This document shows positions 12,159 through 22,953 of a DNA stretch of 64,000 nucleotides, one piece after another. The notes beneath the pieces were generated by a model. That model did no database searches. It worked only from the letters and a program-made list of their open reading frames with translations, and was not told where the DNA came from. The position numbers and the translations under genes are program-made. The stretch's first letter is position 1; each line of letters opens with the position of its first letter. The stretch comes from Microthyrium microscopicum (taxonomy: Eukaryota > Ascomycota > Dothideomycetes > Microthyriales > Microthyriaceae): NCBI GenBank assembly GCA_010405405.1, contig MU004239.1:1380722-1444721 (forward strand), read 5' to 3'.

Positions 12159-12901
12159 ATGGGAGCCATTGATGGCGTTGACGATGCTATCGGCAAGAAA
12201 AGCCAAGGTCTCGTAGACCGGGTCATCTCTAAGATCAAAGGCGTTACTGATACACTCTTTCCTCCCGCTAAGCGGGAGCAATGGCTCGCCAGCTTTAAGC
12301 AATTTGCCATATCTAATCCCAAGATAACGGTAAGACTTGTTCTCATCTGATAGCGAGTAGATACTGACAGTTTATCCAGGCCTTCATACTCACCAATGTC
12401 GTCCTATCTGGGCCTCCACTTCTCCTCTTCGTTGTCTTCACCATCACCGTCTTTCTTGTCTCCTTGGTCGCAGCTCTGGTTATTGGCCTACTGGCTGCAG
12501 TCCTCTTCACCGTATTCATGGTTCTGGTCGCACTTTTGGTCGTTCTGCCAACCGTGTTCATCACCACCATGGGAGCGACTTTCATATCTCTGTGGGGATT
12601 GGGCGGCTACTACATTGTGAAATGGTTCAATGAGGGCGAAACACCAGCGGAGACAGGAGCTGCAATAGGAGACACACTGAACAGCATCACGGGTGGTAGA
12701 CTCACTTGGCTCATGGAAACCGCGAAAGGGACCGCTCTCAACAAAAAAGAAGGCGGATCGGAGAAAGAAGGGTTACTGAACCCGCAAGATGTTGCTTTGC
12801 CGACTGAGAAAGCTACTGATGCGACTTCCTCTGCAACCTCGACGGCGGGAACGGCAAAGGCGGCTTCGCGAGGCGTTTCGCCGGCACCTGCTCCACTTTG
12901 A
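12159..12901 (+). CDS. LDO/promethin-like hydrophobic hairpin membrane protein
   Basis: Two exons, 12159-12329 and 12380-12901 (50-nt intron with ACTGAC branch); 230 aa. The first 57 residues are amphipathic (MGAIDGVDDAIGKKSQGLVDRVISKIKGVTDTLFP). Then about 80 almost uninterrupted hydrophobic residues form two or more helices (LLLFVVFTITVFLVSLVAALV, LLAAVLFTVFMVLVALLVVL) ending at GATFISLWGLGGYYIVKWF. The C-terminal 90 residues are soluble, low in complexity and Ala/Thr-rich. This layout fits the LDO/promethin (LDAF1) family, which sits with seipin at ER sites where lipid droplets form; assignment rests on architecture and a few residues, not on a unique motif. No signal peptide. An alternative is an unrelated fungal hairpin protein. 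Confidence 0.6.
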
Positions 12902-13232
12902 ATACTCATTATGAACAAGGTAGAAACAGTATCCAAACTGGTTTTAAGAGTCAGCGACCACGGAGAACTGGCGTTATGTGTATTTATTTCATGGCATTGT
13001 GTATATTCCTCATGGCGATATGCTTCTAGGGTTGCTGATAGTCGGTTGGCGATAGCTCAAGGGTCTGCATATACTGAAGGATACCCATACTCGTACATCA
13101 TTTTCTAAATTTAGGGATCATGCGTCTATCCTCATTGACTCTTGAGAACAAATGTGTGATGATACAGCTCGCCCGCTGTCGTTCGAAGCCAATGCACATT
13201 TGCCATAGTTCGAAATGACAGCTATAAAAACC
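12902..13232. other. intergenic
   Basis: About 330 bp of 3'-flanking sequence with no ORF of note and no repeat seen. Confidence 0.4.
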
Positions 13233-13842
13233 TCAAGCTAACAGTGCAACAGCTAGCGCGATCTCACCATAATCACGGAACTCTGAGCCATACAGATGAA
13301 GCTTAAAAGGTTCTTCCGCATCCTCGGTGCGATGGGCTGGGGGCAAGATACCCGCCGAGGTGACGAGATCCCTTATTGGCTCAATCTGTGCGGCGAGGCT
13401 GCCAGCCTCATAAACGGACACTGGTCAATCCTTATCTTTTCCGCTTTCAACACCTGAATTTGCGACTCTATATGTAACAGTTCGTATTGATGTTACTGGC
13501 ATACTTGATGCCAATTGAATCATGTCCGCAAAAGATTCGGTCGACCCTGGAAGGTTCAGTGAATAATTGCGGCGAGGCTGAGAACCGTTGCGGACCTGAC
13601 TTCAGCGATAACAAACTCTCAGGGGCAATGGGTTCATGAAACAAAACTGTCCAATGCATTGTTTCTACACTCAGAGACGCATCACGATATTGAAACTGGG
13701 GCTGCTGACCAGGCGCGCGAGTATCCTTGAATAGCAACACGGGTATGAGATCTTGGAGTATGTGGTATATTTTATGGAGCATGATCACCCTGGGTATAAT
13801 GTGGCTGTACACATACAGCAGAAGAAGCGCTTCGAGTCTCAA
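13233..13842 (-). CDS. hypothetical spliced gene, start unresolved
   Basis: Two pieces on the minus strand look coding: 13479 to about 13842 (KIYHILQDLIPVLLFKDTRAPG..., LFTEPSRVDRIFCGHDSIGI) and 13233-13420 (SVYEAGSLAAQIEPIRDLVT ... FRDYGEIALAVALLA, then stop). They join in frame across a 58-nt intron at 13421-13478 (GTTACA donor, GACCAG acceptor). Upstream of 13842 the frame hits a stop and I could not place a convincing first exon, although an ATG-led open stretch lies near 13900. I do not recognise the product. It may be a real small gene with more short exons or a decaying one. Confidence 0.3.
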
Positions 13843-14210
13843 GCTCTACGGTATCTGCTATCACAAGGTGATGTATTGGGCGAGAGCAGTTTCCACGGAG
13901 CGCATGATTCACAAGGATATACGACTGCTTAATGGCAGTGGCAAGCAGTGCAGAATGTTAGGCTCAAATCTTGCAATAGCATGAGCGATCTCATTCTATG
14001 GTCATTGCGCCAGATGATGGGAGCATTGAGAAGACTTGGTGATGCTGTTGGGTTATAAAATTAGACCAAATCTTCGATCAGTCCTGTAAGTCTCCTATCA
14101 TTTTTCAACCAAAACCAAGCAACTGCTCATATACAAACTCTTCCTATCTATCCTTTATCAAGTTATCTTTTTCATTTATCACGACAACGGACAATCATCT
14201 GTTGAAAATC

Positions 14211-16738
14211 ATGGCAGACCAAGAGGACTCTTTCCATCCAGCACTCGAAACTATGTCTCGTACAAACACAGACGGTATACCAAACAATAACAGCGGTTCC
14301 GGTCCAGTAGCTCTAGAGCAACTTCTATCAAAAGATCAAAGTACCATCCTAGGTGTCATCAGCGAGCTTCGACAGAACTATGGTGGCGAAGACTACACTG
14401 ACCTGCCTCAAATCATTGTCTGTGGTGATCAATCCTCTGGTAAGAGCTCGGTTTTGGAAGCAATTTCCCAGCTAGATTTCCCCCGAGACGGCGTACTATG
14501 CACCGTTTTCCCAACTGAGCTCACGATCAACCATCCCAACGCTTCCGAAAAACAAGAAGTTTGGATATTGTGGGCAGATGGCAGTGAGCCAACACAAATA
14601 GTACCCAAATCGGACATTCGGCAAAGTTTTGCAGAGACAATACAGCACGCCAAAGCAATCATAACTGAAAAACACGCTGGCCGACAAAATTCTTTCTTCA
14701 AAGACGTCCTGCAGATTCGCGTCAAGAACGAAGCATGGCCACCACTTACTCTCGTCGATCTACCAGGGCTCATTGCCAATCGAGACGATGGACAAAGCCG
14801 GGAAGCACCAGCTATCGTTCGAGAGATGATGTGGAGCTATATGAGAAAACCTGATACTATTATATTCGCTGTCGTTGCAGCAATGATCGATCCAGCCACC
14901 CAAGGAGTGCTTTCTATGGCCAAAGAATGTGATCCGAGAGGAGAACGGACTTTGGCAGTAATAACGAAACCAGACAGAATACAGATGGCAGATCCCTTGG
15001 AGAACAAATGGATCAGCACTGCCACTAGCTCTGAGCGATACAAGTTTGCTCACGGCTGGCATGTTGTTCGAAATCGTGGTCCTGATGATGTTGGCTCCAG
15101 CTTCGCAGAGAGAGATCTTGCAGAGGAGGAGTTCTTCGACACCCGAAATGCTTGGAAAGATAAGCTCGGTAGCTCCTGCCTGGGAGTTGATGCTCTTCGC
15201 ACGAAACTTGCCCGGATCCTGGAGACACGCATTCAAAACAGCCTGCCTGGAATTAGAACCACCATTTTCAGCAATCTTTTCAAATACGAAGCTCAACGTG
15301 AGGCCATGGGAGAGGCCCGTCCAACTAATGAGAACAAACTCAATTACCTTGTTCAAATTGCCGAGAAATTTCAAACGATTGTCGATCAAGCCTGTAATGG
15401 AACCTACGACCATACTTTCTTTAAAGTAAAAGGGGAAAGCGGACGAAGAAATCTTCGTGCAAATATCGTCAACCGCAACAAGGCCTTTGCTTATCGAATG
15501 AACAACCATGGACGACGATTTAATTGGAGGCTCAGCCAGCATGGAGCCGTTCCAATTCTGGATGATGGACTGCAAGATCTGTGTGTGCCACTACCTTATG
15601 AGCTTGAAGAAGAAAGCTACAAAGAAACTCTTCTGGAGATGATGCAGCAGACCCGAGGAAATGAACTGGATGGTATGTCGAATCCGGTACATGTCAAGAT
15701 GGCCTTCCAAGAGCAATGCGCCAACTGGGATGCAATTGCTAATGCTCATGTTGACTACGCACACCAATTGACCCTCACTTTCTTGGATCTTGCTGTATCT
15801 CATGTCACGGGAGATGCTCACATTACATCTCAAATTTACACGCAGATAATTGAGCCACGCATGGAAGAGAAACGAGCTATTCTCAAGAGCAAAGTCGAAG
15901 AACTATACTCCATATACAGAGACTTGTCACCTGCAACCCAGGACCCTGAGTGGATGTCCAAGGTGGGAGCTTTACGAGAGAAATACCTCGAAACCGGTGG
16001 CAAGCTTCTTGACCCAAGCGGATTTGTCATGGATGTCTTGATAATCTCCGAGATGTATTACCAGGTAAGACCTCCCTTCTTAGAACAGACTACTTCGCCA
16101 TCACGTACTGACTGATGTAGATTGCCCTAGCGCGCTTCGTAGACAACGTTGGCGCTTTAGCTATCGAGAATTGCCTCGTCCGAGACTTGAAGAAGATCTT
16201 TGATCCTATCCAGATCTACCGTCTAGCTCAAGAAAATCCTGAGAAGATCAACGACTTGGCGTCAGAATCTTATGAAACTGTTCACGAAAGACAAGTAGTC
16301 GAAAGACGGATCAAGAACCTGAAGAAGCAAAAGGACATCATCAGCCGCATCCGTATTCCTCACAGCATCACATCAGCTTCTCAAGCAGGATCATCCGTTC
16401 CGTTGATGAAGTTGTCCCCTCCGACTCCAGGTCCACAAGAACTTGCTCGCGGCTCTGGGTACCAAACTCCTGTGAGGTCACCGTCCCCAAATCAAGCATC
16501 ACCTGCTTCTAGCGACCGATCTTACTCTAGCTCACCAGCTCGAGATCATGATGGCCACTCTCGAGCGTCGTCTGCCACCTCCGTGGCTTCTGCATCTCCA
16601 GAGTATGGAAGCAAGGCTGCTGAGACTGCCACTATGGGTCTGTTTGGTTCTGGGAAACAATCTCCACAGAGATCGCCATCACGGGGGTTTAGGTCAAGTT
16701 TTGGATCTCGCTCAAAGCATGGCTCGCAAGGCGAGTAA
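14211..16738 (+). CDS. dynamin-superfamily GTPase, Mx-like fungal type
   Basis: Two exons, 14211-16064 and 16121-16738 (56-nt intron); 823 aa, start at ATG 14211. The GTPase domain has all hallmarks: P-loop GDQSSGKSS at about 72-80, switch-I threonine in VFPTELT (about 99-105), DLPG at about 183-186 and TKPD at about 252-255. It is followed by the stalk (TRIQNSLPGIRTTIFSNL, LTLTFLDLAVSHVTG) and a GED-like C-terminal helix region split by the intron (ALARFVDNVGALAIENCLVRDLKKIF ... YETVHERQVVERRIKNLKKQKDII). There is no PH domain or membrane helix. The last 110 residues are Ser/Pro-rich and disordered. It belongs with the many lineage-specific Mx-like dynamins of filamentous fungi rather than with Vps1 or Dnm1; the cellular membrane it acts on is unknown. 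Confidence 0.9.
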
Positions 16739-16929
16739 ACGCTGGCGAAATAGGCGATATGTTCACACACACAAAGACCAAAAGCGACTCTGATTCTGAG
16801 TTTTGAAATTGTCTACACTTCTCACGGTAACAAGGCGTTATAAGTATCATGATTTAGTATGAATGAACACGAACTTTTCACTGACAGCCATGAACAATGT
16901 GATCAATATAAATCTGCTTTATTTCATTT

Positions 16930-17660
16930 CTATCTATACTGAATCCCAACCCCGTTTCCACAGCCCAGCAGCATCGACAAGCACACCAGACCCAAGGATC
17001 TGACATGCTCGTCGACACTGTCGAGCTTCCAAGAGATCATATGGGTTCCATCAAGTGCCATGGGAGCCACCACACCCCATGGAGTTATCACGGACGATAA
17101 GGAGATGGCGGATAATTGAATGGCAGCCAAGTGATGCGGTGGACAATAGGTGATACGATGGGAGCCACCGCACCTGGAGTTGTCTCGGACGATTTCGGAC
17201 CAGGCTCAGACATCAATCCTAGAATTGTATGGGAACCATATGGTGCGCTGGGCAATACGTGATGCGATGGGAGACATCAGACCTGATTGAAATGTTGCGT
17301 TGATAGAGGCCAGCTCCGAGAATCCAGTCCTAGGTGGCAAGGATATGCAATCAGATGGGCGCCATGTGATGTGCTGGGCATTACGTGATGCGATGGGAGC
17401 CACCACACCTGTTTGGGATGTTGCGAACATCCAGCGCGTCCTCGAGATTCCCATCCTACTTACCGTCTGGTGGTAATAGGGCGGGAGCCAGATGACGCGC
17501 TGAGCAATAGATGATCGTCTGGGAGACATGTGATGCGATGGGAGCCAGCAAACCTGAAGAGACTTCTGGGGATTTTCAAGTCCAGCCCAAAGTCCAAGTC
17601 CTTGTGACTTGAGGGAGAGCTTTGGATGGGCAATACGTGATGCGATGGGAGCCAACGAGT
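16930..17660. repeat. degenerate tandem repeat array, about 110-145 bp period
   Basis: A core of about 57 bp recurs with drift at roughly 17123-17177, 17229-17285, 17354-17411, 17486-17556 and 17624-17654, with a shorter related copy at 17049-17077. The best-kept part reads GGGCAATACGTGATGCGATG followed by GGAGCCA, then a CC-ACACCTG end. The spacers between the second, third and fourth copies are also related (each starts near GATGTTGCG), so the real unit is core plus spacer. On the minus strand each core follows a CAG and one copy is preceded by a full GTAAGT..AAACAG intron-like segment (17409-17463), so the array has the look of duplicated exon-intron units. It lies downstream of, and partly inside, the secreted-protein gene at 17576-18104. 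Confidence 0.7.
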
Positions 17661-18104
17661 CCTTTGGGGTAGATCGGATTCGTTGAGTTCGTCACATCGG
17701 CCAGGGAGATTTGGTTTCCGGCGACGACAGGAGCCATAAAATTGCACAGATCATCACCCGGGAGATAGCGCAACATGATGGTGATGGTTTCCTGATCTGG
17801 ATAACACTGTTAGTTCGCGAACATTTGCAGCCTAGGAATAAGGCATATCTCACAGATTTTGCCAAGAGAAAAGGGCACAAGTCCTCCTGGAGTGAAGTCT
17901 TCGCTTTTCAGAACAGCCAAACCGGTGTCTCCTAAGATATTTTAGGCAATGGCGAGGATCTCCGTCTGAATGAAAATGTCAGTTCATATCTATTCATGGC
18001 AAGAAAGGACATATACCTCTTAGACTAGACGAAAGTCCCACCACCACAAACAGCCATCGCAAAGTGCATCGAAACAAGTGAACCAGCACCATATTTCTCA
18101 ACAT
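17576..18104 (-). CDS. small predicted secreted protein linked to the repeat array
   Basis: Three exons on the minus strand: 18017-18104, 17854-17931 and 17576-17796, with introns of 85 and 57 nt, giving 128 aa. ATG 18104 (or ATG 18092) opens a hydrophobic leader, MLRNMVLVHLFRC then RWLFVVVGLSSS, that looks like a signal peptide or anchor. The mature part reads GDTGLAVLKSEDFTPGG, FSLGKIYQETITIML and VVAGNQISLADVTNSTNP with an N-glycosylation site (NST), then enters the repeat array with GSHRITYCP. The end is uncertain: the stop at 17576 closes this frame, but the array contains further splice-like sites, and a hydrophobic open segment ends near 16930. A TATA-like TATAAAGG sits about 100 bp upstream of the start. 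Function unknown; no family recognised. Confidence 0.42.
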
Positions 18105-19210
18105 CAAAGCAACGCGAGCCAAAAAGCCCAAACACAAAGAACAAAGAAGACTTCAAAAGTGATCTGGCAAAACCCACAAAGAGCGACGATTCAACAACCT
18201 TTATACCCTTCCAAAACGCCCCGACCATTCCAAAAAATCGCTCACCAGGGAGACGTCAGTCGGCGAAACCGCCTTCACATGATAGACGCAATAGCACTCA
18301 GCGGCTGATGCTTTGGAGCCTTTAACCAAAAGAGGCGTCGGAACGCCCCATTGTTCACAGAAACGTGGACTACTGAACAAAAACGTGAGCTAGTAGTTTT
18401 CTACCACCACCTACCAAAATGCCATCAACTCATTGGACAATTTGACGAGATTGATCACGTGGAGGGGACCGTGATACTCAATGTTAGCGGGTATTTTGGG
18501 CTGTTTGGGCTCACTATTGGCTGTGGTGGAAATATAAACGCCCCGGTGTTGCACAGAGTTGTGAAGTTTTCTGAGACGGGGGCTAGACTCAATGGGATCA
18601 AGGGAGGCCTTCACAGATCAGCGGCCTCTGCGTGATTTATGGACTGGACGGCGGAATTGGTGCCGGAGGCCGGGCGGGAAGGAAGCTGATGGAGGATGAT
18701 GGAAGTTGGTGGATTTATGGCAGACCTTGTGGATTTGGAATGGTGAGAGCAGCGAGTTGAGCTGAGGGAGATTGTTTTGGAGCTGGTCGATGATGATGGC
18801 CAGTATCCCATAAAGCGCTGGGAGATGCTGCATGGTCCATTTGACACGGTGTTGGCGATGTGAGACTTCAGCGACGAGCAAGAACAGATCCGCTGAGAAA
18901 CGCACATTGCAGGACTATGTTAACGAGCATCAATTCGAACGCCGGTGGAATACTGTTATAGGTCTTCACATATCTAGGCGCGTCGCAGCAGCAAGCGATA
19001 TCAAGGAGATAGATTTGGAAAGCATATGGACCATAATCGAGACCTTGATCTAACATGTCATTTCCCAACAAACATTACGATCCGGCGTTTCGCACCCCTT
19101 TCGCCCAGCTATTAGACAGCAAACATTACTAGCAATCTCCTGAACAACGTTCCATTAGTCCCCTTGCAAAATAGTACAACCCGGCGTCGATTTGATGTTT
19201 TGGCGGCTGA
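18105..19210. other. intergenic with unresolved coding-like stretches
   Basis: About 1.1 kb. The minus strand at 18618-18905 has an open frame with helix-like composition (ADLFLLVAEVSHRQHRVKWT, LPALYGILAIIIDQLQNN), and an ATG near 19030 leads a short hydrophobic stretch, but I could not join them with consistent splice phases. A gene cannot be excluded. Confidence 0.3.
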
Positions 19211-21163
19211 TCAAATCAGCTTGAAGTACCGAAAAGCACAAATGCATAGGACGCAGAAGGTTGCGATCAATCCAACGATGCCGCCAAACCATGCCAAGCC
19301 ACCAGCGTCTTTGCCGGGCACGTTGACGTTCATACCAAACAAACCAGTCACAATATTCATGGGCACCAGAATTGTGGCGAGCAGAGTGACTTTTCCAAGA
19401 AGGCGATTGATGCGATTGCCACCTTCAATGTTGTCAACGTTGATTTGGGCCAAGAAGTTGGTATGCACTCGGGACAGGAGCTGCTCCGAATGGGACAAAT
19501 TGTCACGCATGGTGATAATATGGTCCTGGATATCGCTGAGATAGATACCCACATCGCCCGCAGGAGCAACGCTGAAGTTCTCGTTGCATCGCTTGGCGAA
19601 GCCCTTTACAACGTCGGATTTGGTGCCTAGCAGGCGCAGGAGAGTCATGACACCTTTTCGACATTCGCCAATGCGTCCGAGCACAGTGCGGGCGTCTTCA
19701 TCGCGAGAAGTGAAGACACAGTCCTCGATCGTATCGACGTCTGTCTCAATGTCCTGGATGGCAGGCATGAAACCATCGACGATGTCATCAATCAAGGCGT
19801 AACACATCCAGTCAGCAGAAATGGACATGTAGTCGCGCAGCTTGCTGATACGACGAAGCACGTTGCCAGCGTGCTGATGGGTCGAGTGCGAGAAAGTGAG
19901 CATACCAGTTCTGAAAACTACCGCGTAGACGTTGATAGGCTCCAGGTAGTTTTCCTTGTCAGCCTTGTTGTTATCGAAAGAGCGGAAAGCCAAGAAGTAG
20001 TAATGCTTGAACAATTCTACCTTCTCGCGAGACTCCTGGGTATTGATATCCTCCCGAGTCAAGGGATGGACACCAAACGCTTTGCAAAGGACGTTGACCT
20101 CATCCTCGGAGGGACTAGTGACGTCCAACCACCAGACACCGTCTTCTTCATCATGCACAGAAAAGAGATCCTTGAAAGTCTCGTCTTCTCCCAGTAGACC
20201 ACCCAGGCTGGTGGCGTGAATTGTTTCTTCACCTTCTGTAGTGAAGAAGGTATAGAAGGGTTGGGTTTTCCCGGTGCCTGATGCGCCCATACGAGCATCA
20301 TGTTTGGCCTTTTCCAGCTCGGCAAAATCATCATTGTCATCTTGCGGCTTGATAAGCGGAGATGGCAAGGCGATTGGTCCTTCCTTGTCATCCGACTCCA
20401 ATGGAATTGTCAGTGGTGTTGTCGGGACCGTAATACCTCCTGGAACATCAGCCTCTGCCTCGGCCACAAATTCTTCCAGTTCTTCGAAATCGATATCAGG
20501 CTCGGATTCCATATGCTCAGACTGTGGATAGCAAACGTCCTTCTCAGCCGAAGAATCCGTGGAGTCACTCTCGTTCTCACCAGTCACCGACCCTTCGGTA
20601 AAGGTCAATCGACGACGTGGAAGACCCTCTGCAGAGCTAGCAGCAGGAACTGGTCGTTCACCCGTGTTTGCCGTGTTGCTACGATGGCGACGGCGACGCT
20701 CAGCGAAAGCATGGATTGAAGTGGGCGGCGAAGGAGATGAGTCTCCTGATGAAGAAGATTCGCGCGATCTATTGCGACGAGCTCGGCGATGTGCGCGTCG
20801 TCGTCCTGCAGGCATACTCAAACTTGCCTGTCGAGCTTCTCCGCCATCCGTGACAATAGAAGCGTTGTCATCCACGATCGCATTTTCGAAGTCCCGAGCA
20901 ATGGTTCCGCCTTCCAAGATGCTGGGCTCTGGTAGTTCCGGACGCGCGCTTCCCTGGCTCAGGGCAGTACCCCGACGAGTGCGAGAGCTGGATCCACCAT
21001 GTCGATGGGGAACAGACAGCTGTTGGCGATGATCGTCCAGATCCATGTCAATCAAATTGCCAGTAGCATTGCCTGGGCTGACTGGCGAAACAGCCTCGTT
21101 CTCCTCCCGGACGTTCTCAGCAAGGTGGAGTGCCAACTGGTTAGACTGGTTATAAGAAGACAT
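19211..21163 (-). CDS. ALR1: ALR1-type CorA magnesium transporter
   Basis: Single exon, 650 aa, ATG at 21163. CorA-fold proteins form pentameric Mg2+ channels; the ALR branch works at the fungal plasma membrane (Alr1/Alr2) or vacuole (Mnr2). The N-terminal 300 residues are disordered and Arg/Ser- or acid-rich, as in ALR proteins. The cytosolic CorA domain follows (VWWLDVTSPSEDEVNVLCKAFGVHPLTREDI). Two C-terminal membrane helices (LLATILVPMNIVTGLF and FGGIVGLIATFCVLCICAF) flank the signature GMN at 610-612, with the acidic-poor loop NVNVPGKD. The protein ends right after the second helix with FRYFKLI. Alr1 and Mnr2 cannot be told apart from this alone. Confidence 0.9.
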   Translation of the reverse strand: MSSYNQSNQLALHLAENVREENEAVSPVSPGNATGNLIDMDLDDHRQQLSVPHRHGGSSSRTRRGTALSQGSARPELPEPSILEGGTIARDFENAIVDDNASIVTDGGEARQASLSMPAGRRRAHRRARRNRSRESSSSGDSSPSPPTSIHAFAERRRRHRSNTANTGERPVPAASSAEGLPRRRLTFTEGSVTGENESDSTDSSAEKDVCYPQSEHMESEPDIDFEELEEFVAEAEADVPGGITVPTTPLTIPLESDDKEGPIALPSPLIKPQDDNDDFAELEKAKHDARMGASGTGKTQPFYTFFTTEGEETIHATSLGGLLGEDETFKDLFSVHDEEDGVWWLDVTSPSEDEVNVLCKAFGVHPLTREDINTQESREKVELFKHYYFLAFRSFDNNKADKENYLEPINVYAVVFRTGMLTFSHSTHQHAGNVLRRISKLRDYMSISADWMCYALIDDIVDGFMPAIQDIETDVDTIEDCVFTSRDEDARTVLGRIGECRKGVMTLLRLLGTKSDVVKGFAKRCNENFSVAPAGDVGIYLSDIQDHIITMRDNLSHSEQLLSRVHTNFLAQINVDNIEGGNRINRLLGKVTLLATILVPMNIVTGLFGMNVNVPGKDAGGLAWFGGIVGLIATFCVLCICAFRYFKLI

Positions 21164-22953
21164 TGCGACTGATCTTCTTCGGATTATTTTTCTGTTGTGT
21201 TCTTTTTTATTTTTCGGAGTTGTAACAACCTCGATTCGGCAAGTCGCTTGTGAGCGCCCACCTCGTTAGTTGTTCAACTTGATATCGAGGCCTCGCGTAG
21301 GGAATCGCCCTACACTTAGCCTTGTGTGAAGTGTCGACCAAAAATTGTCGGTCGATAAGCCAGATTGGAAAATGGTAGCCTTGGTATTTATAATTCAGTA
21401 ATTGTGTTGTGGGACGTAAAGCGATCGGAACAATTAAGGAGGCTGATAGTCGCCTCCTTTAACCCAGCACTGCGGGCCTAGAAGAGGGTGGGGGAGGGAG
21501 AAATGGAGTCGAGCCAGCTTCGCCAACTTGGTGGTTTAAGGGGATAGGACACCGAAGCGTCAAGTTGCTGAGGAATCCGCGAATTTTTGCGGACGGAAGC
21601 GCAAGATGATAATGAGGACGATGGAGGAATCCAAGATCCAGAAAAGGGGAGTGTCTGCGGTGAAGAATGTTAGACTGTTGTGATGCAGTCAGGAGTAGCG
21701 GGTGTTTGGAAGTACCTGATTCAAGACAAGGAGCTGAAGTGGATATATAACCACGACTGACAGTACTGAGACTTATTAATTTCGATTAGACGAGCGTCTT
21801 TGGCGATGGCTGCTGATGCAGAGAGTGAGTCAACAAAGGTTTGTTATTCCGTAGAATGGGTGGTGGTGGAGAAGAAGAGGCAAAGAAAAAGATTGGAGGC
21901 CAAGGACTTTTTAAAAGCGGTGACAAGCTTTGACAAGGAAAGAGCGACTGAAGCGTGGCCAGGGAGTCAGGGACTGGTCCGCTCCTGCCCAGACAATCGC
22001 CGGAACTGTCCGAAGCTAAGCTGCAATCCCTGCACCTTTTCTTGCCTCAAGACTTCAACATTTTTCTCTCGAAAATTAAAATTCTGCTTTTGATTTTGAT
22101 CCATCAATGACTGTCTCGAATTCTCAGTTCTGTTCCAAGGCCAGCCTTCTCAAAGGCGAAACCGGATACTGATGCGGCTGACATGCACGAGACAGGGTAG
22201 CTGTCATCGCCTGCATACGCTCTGCTCAATCCGACCCATGCCTGCGACCAGCATCGTGCCTGGTGAGCGGTCCGATGCCTACTCTAGAGTACGTCGTCAA
22301 CTCCCAGACGCCAAAATGCATCGAGTCTCTTCCTCGGCATTGCAAAGTAATGACCTAAAGCTTCCCAAAAGCTGGTTCCATTCGCCAATCCATGTCCAGA
22401 CTGTTGGTAGCTCCTAGTCGATCCATGGTTGTAACTCCACAAACAATATCCCGCTATTCTAGACCTCGTTCCTTTGTTCCTTGAAGCTCAATCTATCTGT
22501 GGAACTGGTACCGACGTCAGCTCCTCTTGTGTGAATCGGGCAGGGAAAGCTGCGAGCCCGCGACATCTACCATGTTCAATTGATATCGCGTAGATTTATC
22601 TTGAGTTACCAATATTGGGACCGAGGTTCGTTCTATCAGCGCCAATTAGAGCTTAATGTCTTGATCTCTTGGATTGACCCTGTTCAACCATGAAACCGCA
22701 ACTTCCAAGATCTGATAGAGCCGCATCTGTCCAAAAAACTTGGCTTTGCGGCCTCTAGCTTGATTTGGACTAGCGCATCTTGGCTTTCTTAGCTCACCTT
22801 TCCAACGATGTGGCATCTGCAGCAAATGCTAACCGTAGTCCATCAACCATCGCCAATTCCTCCACAATAATCCGACCAACTCGACCCTATCCACAGGCTA
22901 CCTCCTTGCACACTTACAGCCTTACTGCGCTGTGAGATCATATCGCATTCACC
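21164..22953. promoter_or_regulatory. long divergent upstream region, ALR1 / SPC1
   Basis: 1.8 kb between divergent starts. No ORF in it has recognisable features; a plus-strand open stretch at 21800-22093 is short and featureless. The size suggests regulated transcription of the transporter or an unseen non-coding RNA. Confidence 0.4.

Noticed and set aside
18618-19071. Minus-strand coding-like frames, possibly a small cysteine-containing secreted protein
   Set aside because: The short leader near 19030 and the downstream open frame could be joined only with a poorly placed branch site or the wrong phase, so I do not call a gene.
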